A DNA stretch of 24,794 nt from a virus. Below the pieces are notes generated by a model. That model was not told the origin of the DNA. It saw only the letters and a program-made list of their open reading frames with translations, and ran no database searches. Below, piece after piece: positions 1 to 6,300 of this stretch (positions are counted from its first letter, which is position 1; each line of letters opens with the position of its first letter). The stretch is from IMG/VR virus record IMGVR_UViG_3300017760_000086, positions 1 to 24,794 of that record; one strand, written 5' to 3'. A program made the translations under genes and the position numbers.

Positions 1-304
1 CATCTACTTGTCCCTCTAAAACACGAGTAATTACACCAGCTCCAGACTTTATTATTACATCATACACGTATCTTCCTGGCTTTAGCGCTGCAGTTTCGGC
101 TGCAGTTAACTTTAAGTCAAGTTCATTATTCGTATCGTCTACTTCTACAGTAAAACTTCCTTTACTTGTTCCATCGTAAGATTTAGCAATTTTAGCGGCT
201 GATGTATATCCTGTTAAGTCTAATGTTCCAACCGTCTGTGCTAAGTCTATAATCGCACTAAAGTCTGAACCTTGATCTATAAATAAATTTGAGTAAGTAG
301 CCAT
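1..304 (-). CDS. Small virion structural protein, 3' end cut by window
   Basis: The ATG at 304-302 opens a frame that runs off the left edge, giving the first 101 residues. The protein starts MATYSNLFIDQGSDFSAIID and continues through an alternating beta-strand pattern (LDLTGYTSAAKIAKS, then GSFTVEVDD, then PGRYVYDVIIK and ITRVLEGQV). From memory, this start and the 'GRYVYDV.I' strand occur in small immunoglobulin-like or BppU-N-like structural proteins beside T4-like phage fibres. That is recognition, not an alignment. The gene lies 5 bases after the stop of the 310-555 gene. No Shine-Dalgarno sequence is visible in front of the ATG, but an exact TATAAATA late promoter element lies 25 bases upstream. 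Its role is inferred: a small fibre- or neck-associated protein of the virion. Confidence 0.72.
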   Translation of the reverse strand, partial: MATYSNLFIDQGSDFSAIIDLAQTVGTLDLTGYTSAAKIAKSYDGTSKGSFTVEVDDTNNELDLKLTAAETAALKPGRYVYDVIIKSGAGVITRVLEGQVD

Positions 305-309
305 AATTA

Positions 310-555
310 TTAGTCGTTAAATATATTGTTATTTATAGTCTCGTGTGTGATTAAAGCGTTATCAAGTATATACGTTTCGCCTTCTTCTTCAGAATCGAAT
401 GTTACCAATTTGCATCCCTTCGATATAGTCATTGCTACATCATCACTTAATTGTTTTTCTAAATCAAAAATAATTTCTTTGCTATCCTCAACAAAAATAA
501 TGTACCATTTTCGGTGTGGTAAGTTTGTGCTTGTTTCAATGTATTCTGTTATCAT
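310..555 (-). CDS. Small protein of unknown function (81 aa)
   Basis: I do not recognise this 81-residue acidic protein. It starts MITEYIETSTNLPHRKWYII and has a strand-helix-strand look: KWYIIFVED, then a helix around IIFDLEKQLSDDVAMTI, then CKLVTFDSEEEGETYIL. It has no signal peptide or membrane segment. Its ATG shares one base with the stop of the preceding LRR gene (TAATG at 557-553), an arrangement typical of translational coupling, and this supports it being a real gene. A late promoter element for the next gene lies inside its 3' end. A small fibre-assembly helper or a non-structural accessory protein are both possible. Confidence 0.65.
   Translation of the reverse strand: MITEYIETSTNLPHRKWYIIFVEDSKEIIFDLEKQLSDDVAMTISKGCKLVTFDSEEEGETYILDNALITHETINNNIFND
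330..337 (-). promoter_or_regulatory. T4-type late promoter TATAAATA
   Basis: This exact TATAAATA on the minus strand lies near the 3' end of the 310-555 gene and 25 bases before the ATG at 304. T4 geometry predicts a start near 324 and a 20-base leader. It lies in coding sequence (Asn-rich codons), so confidence is lower than for the intergenic element at 22406. Confidence 0.58.
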
Positions 556-1709
556 TATGCTGGCCAGTTAAAGTTATTATTTTGTCCTGTTGTATTATAC
601 AGGAATGACCAATTTTTTGCTAGCAATGAAGTCATGGCAGCGTTTCCTGCGCCGGTCGCTGCACTCGTTAATCCTGTTGGTTTTGCGTTTCCTCTTAAAT
701 CTATTACTCTACCACTCACTGTCGAAGTGGCGTTTGCGCTATCAATCGCAACCAATATATCATTAACAACTGAAGAAGTCATTACGTTATAGCTTAATAT
801 TATTTTAGTACCGCTGGTAAATAGGCAACCAGTAAATGCTGTGCTTGCGCAGGATGTGATTCTAGGAGCGGTGGACCCACCCTTTATATTACTTATTGTC
901 AAAGTTTTAAGGGAGTTACACGCGCTAAATGAAGGAAAAGCCTGATTAGTAGTAACACCATTGTTGTATGTACCGATTGAAGCTCTACCTCCTATCTTAA
1001 AAACTTGTACGTTTGGTGCTATTGAAGTAGGTAATGAGCCAGTCAATTTGCAATTTATGCCGTTAAACGTTATTAAGTTTGTAGCTGTATCTAAATTACT
1101 CGGCAAAGCGCTAGTGTGAGTAACAACTGCGGAGTCAGCTTCATTCGCAACTGCGTAGTGTTTTAAGTTATTGTGTAATGATGTAGGAAAAAACGCTGAT
1201 CCACTCCACCGTAAACTACTTCCAGTTACACGTATTATCGTGCACAAGGAAGAAGTCGCCACTCCTGCATAAGGACCAACTCCTTCTAATTTATTGCCAT
1301 TTCCTATTATTTCAATTATCGTTAAAGTAGATGGCAACGCTGGAAGTGATCCAGTGAATTCATCATCATCACTTGATAATTCTAATTTTTGCAAAACTCC
1401 AGCAGGAAGAGAACTAAAAAACGGACCTTTCATCGCACCACCTCTAATATTTAACTCTTGTAACGTTGATGGTAAAGCTCGTGATCCACTTATAAGAATA
1501 TCCTTTACACCTTGACCAGTATTCCCTTGATAACGACCTCCGCTAAAAGATGCTTTCGAAACATCACGTAAGGTTAGTAATGAGGAAAAATCAGTAAGAT
1601 CTAACGTAGGTTGTAACTGAACTGATGCCCCCGTTAAAGCATTAGAAAGCAATGGCATTTCAAGTGCAGTCACTAGTGATGCTACATTTATAAAAAATTT
1701 ATTTGCCAT
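555..1709 (-). CDS. Leucine-rich-repeat phage protein, probable fibre/adhesin
   Basis: This 384-residue protein has a short N-terminal segment (1-75), irregular leucine-rich repeats (about 79-305) and a C-terminal cap (about 306-372). Repeat signatures include LPSTLQELNIRGG, LPAGVLQKLELSS, then EFTGSLPALPSTL and KLTGSLPTS, with the L-x-x-L-x-L ladder followed by a G-S-L-P turn. The cap pattern VVNDILVAIDSAN, GRVIDLRGNAKPTG and LLAKNWSF matches the 'next-index, DLRG, PTG, LxxKxW' ending I know from other phage LRR proteins. LRR solenoids usually bind proteins or glycans, so a receptor-binding role on the virion is likely but inferred. It overlaps the preceding 1699-2388 gene by 11 bases and shares one base with the following gene. 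There is no strong ribosome site, only GAG 11-13 bases before the ATG, so coupling to the upstream gene is likely. Confidence 0.78.
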   Translation of the reverse strand: MANKFFINVASLVTALEMPLLSNALTGASVQLQPTLDLTDFSSLLTLRDVSKASFSGGRYQGNTGQGVKDILISGSRALPSTLQELNIRGGAMKGPFFSSLPAGVLQKLELSSDDDEFTGSLPALPSTLTIIEIIGNGNKLEGVGPYAGVATSSLCTIIRVTGSSLRWSGSAFFPTSLHNNLKHYAVANEADSAVVTHTSALPSNLDTATNLITFNGINCKLTGSLPTSIAPNVQVFKIGGRASIGTYNNGVTTNQAFPSFSACNSLKTLTISNIKGGSTAPRITSCASTAFTGCLFTSGTKIILSYNVMTSSVVNDILVAIDSANATSTVSGRVIDLRGNAKPTGLTSAATGAGNAAMTSLLAKNWSFLYNTTGQNNNFNWPA

Positions 1710-2388
1710 CGTAAGGTATTCTCAATTTAATATTTGAATTATTATTATCACCAATAATCTCAAAGGTGTTGTTTGTAAGTAGATTTTTGTAATTATTTTT
1801 TTCAGTATCACCTATAGCGGTTATAGCAGTATTACAATCATCTTCTGTATCATACGTACTTATAACACCATTTAAAGGATTAGATATTTGGTATTTAATA
1901 TTTTTTCCTGTAGAATTATTTAAGACGATTTTTTCTGCGCCGTTTGCAGATTTATTAATAACTGTAATAGAAATGGGTGTAGGGATAAAATTATCTAGTG
2001 TATCTTCAATTTCTTTTAATAATGATATTTTAGTTTTATAGGTTACTCCATCTAATTCGTATATGTAAAGCTTTTTCTTTGAAAATTCTGTATTTGAAGA
2101 AGCTGTAATAGCTTTAGGATTTCTTGATAAAAACTCATTGATATCATCCCAGTGGATTTCTTTAAGATAATTTTCTTTTAAAAAATCGACACTAAAATAC
2201 TTTCCATCTTTCATTAAATCGTAAAGGTTATTTTGAAGAATAAACCCGTCTTTTTCGAAATATTCAATTCCTGTTGCAGGATATTTTTTTATCACTCCTT
2301 CGAATTCATTTACGCGAGACTTATCAAAATGATAAGGATTGCCCCACTCATTACTTATTTCTTTTATTTCTTTAAGTGATATTTTCAT
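1699..2388 (-). CDS. Protein of unknown function (229 aa)
   Basis: I recognise no family in this 229-residue protein. The N-terminal half (about 1-140) is mixed alpha/beta, charged and rich in Lys, Asp, Glu and aromatics (starts MKISLKEIKEISNEWGNPYH; later KKKLYIYELDGVTYKTKISL). The C-terminal half (about 141-229) is Asn/Thr-rich and looks beta-stranded (ISITVINKSANGAEKIVLNN, NIKYQISNPLNG, NSNIKLRIPYDGK). There is no signal peptide or membrane segment. The ATG shares one base with the stop of the glycine-rich gene (TAATG at 2390-2386), and its 3' end overlaps the LRR gene by 11 bases. It therefore sits inside the same late operon between two adhesin-like proteins. It could be a fibre chaperone or an attachment domain for one of them. 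That is position only, not sequence evidence. Confidence 0.66.
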   Translation of the reverse strand: MKISLKEIKEISNEWGNPYHFDKSRVNEFEGVIKKYPATGIEYFEKDGFILQNNLYDLMKDGKYFSVDFLKENYLKEIHWDDINEFLSRNPKAITASSNTEFSKKKLYIYELDGVTYKTKISLLKEIEDTLDNFIPTPISITVINKSANGAEKIVLNNSTGKNIKYQISNPLNGVISTYDTEDDCNTAITAIGDTEKNNYKNLLTNNTFEIIGDNNNSNIKLRIPYDGK

Positions 2389-2870
2389 TATGATAAAAAG
2401 CTATGGTCCTCAACATTACCTGTAGTGGTCAGTAAATCTACTTGGCCATCAGGATATGTGATAGCAGGATTAACACCTCCACTCGCTTTATTGATCTTAA
2501 ACCCAGAAAGAATTATATTACTTAAATCAATGTCGGTCGTCATAAATTCTGATAATACAATATTATTTGATTGTTGTGCACCAAATATATTTCCGTTATT
2601 AGTCACGGTTGGATTTCCTATTAAATATTCAGATTGTATTGCAACTCCCGCGGCACCACCAACCTGCGATTTGCTATTACCTCCTACAGCGCCCCAACCG
2701 CCCCCGCCGCCGCCTTTACCGTCCGAATCGCTGCTGCCTACAGTTCCACCAGCTTCATTGCTACCGCCACCATAGGCACCGCCGCCACCACTTTGTCTAC
2801 TACCAGGAACTATTAGTCCTCCGCCTCCTCCGCCAGAAGCGTAATATCCACCTGATGATCCATTACCCAT
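2388..2870 (-). CDS. Glycine-rich adhesin-like protein (160 aa)
   Basis: Residues 1-75 are glycine-rich with long Gly runs broken by Ser, Ala, Tyr and Asn (starts MGNGSSGGYYASGGGGGG; later SDSDGKGGGGGGWGAVGG). Residues about 76-160 are beta-like (AAGVAIQSEYLIGNPTVTNN, then LSNIILSGFKINKASGG). The KGGGGGGWGA motif followed by a GG-x-A-x-x-A-I segment is typical of glycine-rich fibre tips such as T-even gp38 adhesins, which form polyglycine-II sandwiches and touch the host receptor. Unlike the 1423-residue fibre nearby, this protein has no shaft and no S74 chaperone, so it may be a separately made tip or a detached tip fragment. It has one of the clearest ribosome sites here, CGGAG 7 bases before the ATG, and starts 4 bases after the acetyltransferase stop. 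This supports an intact, expressed gene. Confidence 0.74.
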   Translation of the reverse strand: MGNGSSGGYYASGGGGGGLIVPGSRQSGGGGAYGGGSNEAGGTVGSSDSDGKGGGGGGWGAVGGNSKSQVGGAAGVAIQSEYLIGNPTVTNNGNIFGAQQSNNIVLSEFMTTDIDLSNIILSGFKINKASGGVNPAITYPDGQVDLLTTTGNVEDHSFLS

Positions 2871-2874
2871 AATT

Positions 2875-3336
2875 TTACTCCGTATTCTTTAAAAAATTAT
2901 ATCCTACTACGTCATATCCTAATTTAACATATAAATCTCTAGTTCTATTTATATTTATATTTGTGGTAATTCCTGGCCTTATTTGGCAAGCCCCTTTTAG
3001 CTTGGCCCATCTTTGGAATTTTTTTAATATTTTAATAGCAGCGTATGTACCTCTTTTATTTTGATCTACATATAAAAAAAGTTCACCTGCCCAAACCCTA
3101 TGACTAAAAAAGAAATAATTAATAAATCCAACAAACATCCCATATACGTGTTTATTTTCATCTTCTGCGACTAAAGCAAGATAATTTAGATCTTTTGTCC
3201 ACAAATTTTTAACGTTATCTTTTACAACTTCTTCGTTATAATCACATATACTAAAACTAGAATTTTCTGAATTAGCCATGTGCCAACCCATTTCATAAAC
3301 TCTTTGAGCATCTTCTTCTTTCATTTCTCTTATCAT
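2875..3336 (-). CDS. GNAT-family N-acetyltransferase
   Basis: This 153-residue protein has the size and layout of a single-domain Gcn5-related acetyltransferase. The N-terminal strand and helix are MIREMKEEDAQRVYEMGWHM. The central strands are NYLALVAEDENKHVYGMFVG and the aromatic stretch INYFFFSHRVWAGELFLYVD. The motif A loop, DQNKRGTYAAIKILKKFQRW (about 91-110), corresponds to the Q/R-x-x-G-x-G/A pyrophosphate-binding signature; here the second position is Ala rather than Gly. The C-terminal LYVKLGYDVVGYNFLKN resembles the motif B 'Y.KLGF' end. The family transfers acetyl from acetyl-CoA to an amine; the substrate is unknown. The ATG overlaps the stop of the 1423-residue fibre gene by 4 bases (ATGA at 3336-3333), so the two are probably co-translated. 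Acetylation of virion or host proteins are both possible. Confidence 0.85.
   Translation of the reverse strand: MIREMKEEDAQRVYEMGWHMANSENSSFSICDYNEEVVKDNVKNLWTKDLNYLALVAEDENKHVYGMFVGFINYFFFSHRVWAGELFLYVDQNKRGTYAAIKILKKFQRWAKLKGACQIRPGITTNININRTRDLYVKLGYDVVGYNFLKNTE
2946..2959 (-). promoter_or_regulatory. Overlapping double TATAAATA
   Basis: The minus strand reads TATAAATATAAATA, which contains the late element twice, offset by six bases. It lies inside the acetyltransferase gene, in codons for Asn-Ile-Asn-Ile-Asn, and about 76 bases upstream of the glycine-rich adhesin ATG. It could drive that gene separately, or simply reflect the peptide sequence. Confidence 0.38.
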
Positions 3337-6300
3337 AATACTTCAAACTTCACATCTATTAAATTATAATTAACCTTGTAAAAACCAAATAAACCTTTCT
3401 TTATTGCCTGAGGATGTGTATCTAAAAGTTCCTGAGCCATTACACCGCGATATGTTTTAAAGCCCCAAAGATATTTAAATTCGTATATATTAATCCCTTC
3501 AGATGATTTAGCAACCCATTTAATATTTCTTTTTAATCTTCTGTCAGAAGTATCTCGTCCGGTTCCTCCGCTACCACCAGCTTGACCACCATGGCCGGCT
3601 TTACCGTCCGAATCTTCAGCGCCGTCTCCGCCAGCGTTTCCTGGTACAGTAGCTCCAACTCCACCTGCATTCTCGCTGTATTCAGCGTCGCCATAACCAC
3701 CATTTCCACCTCCGGCACCTCCGCCACCACCAGATTTCATTGCACTAGATCCGCTCGCACCACCGCCGCCTCCTCCACAAATAAATCCGTTATTAGTTAT
3801 AATATATTCTGATGGAGCAGTAAAGTGAATTGCTGGCCCGGCGTTCGATCCTGCCTGCCCGGACGCGCCGGCGCCATTGGTGCCTCCACCGTTTCCACCT
3901 TTACCTGTTATTTTTCCATTGTTAATAATTACTAGGCCCTGAGGGAATGCACCTACTGTTAGCGCGTAATTACTTGTACTTGTCGCATGAATATGCGCCG
4001 TGCTAGCAATAGTTAAAAGCACTCTTTCGTTTTGGTTCCACCCTTGCTCAACTAAATAAGTATTTAAATTTAGATCTGTCTGATTAGAAGTAATAGTATG
4101 AACAAAGGATCTTGAGTCTCCATATAAATCACCAAACGATATAGGCCTTGAAAATGTTAAATGATTATTAACTATTCCAAGATTGGGATCATCAGATGGT
4201 GTAGTGCTATACATACCTAATAGCCCTTCCATTTGATTAATATCTGCTATTGAGGCACCTCCGGCACCAGCCTTAAACTCAGTATTAAACTGAATCGCAA
4301 CTGTGTTGCTAGGGTGTACCATAGTCTGTGTACTAGCGACAGATAACGTTTGTGCGGCGGCCCATGAGGCTGGAATTGCGTTGTTGAATCTATCATTTAT
4401 GCTCTCACCACCAAGTCCAAAGGTTTTAGTTGTGCTAAAAGAAAAACTATAAGTTTCAGATATGGTAGCAGTAGAGGGGATGTTGTTGTCTGATTGCGCA
4501 TATACATTTAAAGGAGGAGAATTACCTGCGCCTACGTTAACTTTGCCAAAGTTATAAGAACTGCTCGCCACGCTGTAATATCTAAAGCTTCCGGGTTCTT
4601 CTATCTGAGCTGTAAGTATCTCACCCTGTGTTCCTACAGTTAATACTTTAATGGTTGGTTGTATGTTAAGAATCAAAGGAGATTCTGGCATACCGATGTT
4701 TCCTGAGTAATAGTAAGTATCAGATGTTTCATCGTCGCTTTCATAAAACCATCCGTGCTTACTAGAGACGAGTGGAACATTTAGAATCTCTCCTACTGAA
4801 AAGCCACTTCCCGTGCCTCCGCTTGGAATAGAAATAGTTGCCATTTGAAAACTACTTCCCAAATTATAACTTCCTATAGAAGCAGATGTCATTGTTATCG
4901 CAGCTGGCAAACGGTCAAACTCGCCAGGTAGCGCGCTGCTATATACAAAATTTCCACTATTTTCTACTTGTGCAGAAGTTATTTCGCCATCTGAACCTAC
5001 ACCTGTAACCTTAAACGTAGGCTGAACATTAAGTATCAGATTTGTTAACAAAGAGAAGTCACCGTCATTGTCTTCTAATTGTTTTATACTAGAACTTTGA
5101 AGAGGAACATCTACAATATCATTTACCGCAAAACCAGACCCACCGCCGCCAGGAATAACATTTACTGATTTTATAAAAGACTGACGAGTCGATATACCGC
5201 CCGCAATAGCTGTGTTGTCTGTGCTAGGAATAGTTAGGGTGTCAGAACCAGTGAAATTTCTACTTTCAGCGGCATGAGACCCGCCTGGAAGTCCCCACCT
5301 TGAATTACCAACTCCTGAATAATAATAGCTACCCCCATTTTCTATACTTGCCGCAAGTATTTTTCCGTTTGAGTCTACAGCATTTACCCTAAAGGTCGGT
5401 TGGGTAAAAAGAGTTAGGGTATTATTATTAGTATAGTCATTCCCGTCATCGTCTGACGAATAATGTGTCTCAGTAAGAGCAAGAGGAATATCTACAATAT
5501 CATTTACCGCAAAACCAGACCCCGTTCCTCCACTGGGAATACTTATTACATTTATTCTAAGCCTCCAATCGTAGTAACTACCATTGCCAATGTCCCTAAA
5601 GAAAATACTTGCAGGTGCGCCATAATTGGTAGAGAAAAACTCGCTATCGAAAGAAATAGACGCTGAAACTCCTTCCGGTTCAGCAAGCTGTCCTACAGTA
5701 AACTCACTTGAGCCGGCTCCATAAGTTACATTACTTAAATCGAATCCTGTTCCAAGGCCGAACTTATTTGTCGGTGAAGCTGCAGGAATATATACAAAGC
5801 TTCCAGCATTTTCGAGGTCCAAAGTCAGTATTCCGCCAGCAGCATCAACAGTTATAACCTCCATTGTCGGTTGAGTATAAACTGTTAACGCTGCGTTATA
5901 CGTAATCTCACCTGTTGTTATATTGCTTGTTACTACTCCAGCTCTCATCGAAGGCCAACCTTCATCCTGACCAGTCATATCATCTGTTCCATTATCGTTA
6001 TAGGTCACGGGATATATTCTTATATAGCGAGCAACAACACCTACAGTAAACATATTCGTAACCTCAGTAGCTCCATCGGTGTTACCTGTAAATATATTTC
6101 CGCTATCTACACTTGAAAACGCGAACCCATCATTAGAATGCTCTACAAAGAACGTTCTAACAAACTGCGAGTTCACTCTTCCCTGAGTAACTACTCCTGC
6201 TACTGCTTTAGATTCTCCTAAATCAATTTGCATCCATTCGCTATAATCTCCAGAATCAATGTTATTTTTACCTAATTGCGAAACTCTCCAGGATTGCGGA

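Noticed and set aside
2425-2872. Plus-strand open frames rich in Pro and Arg/His opposite the glycine-rich gene
   Set aside because: They are the complement of Gly codons (GGN read as CCN and similar). They lack ribosome sites and known motifs, and every other gene is on the minus strand.
3333-3550. Short S74 domain as evidence of a frameshift or truncation in the fibre
   Set aside because: The 71-residue end keeps the Ser motif, the GVMAQELL core and a plausible C-terminus, and it overlaps the next start by ATGA. It looks like a natural short form rather than damage.
3555-3905. Collagen-like Gly-X-Y repeats
   Set aside because: Glycines occur in runs and irregular spacing, not in strict triplets. 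A polyglycine adhesin fold fits better.
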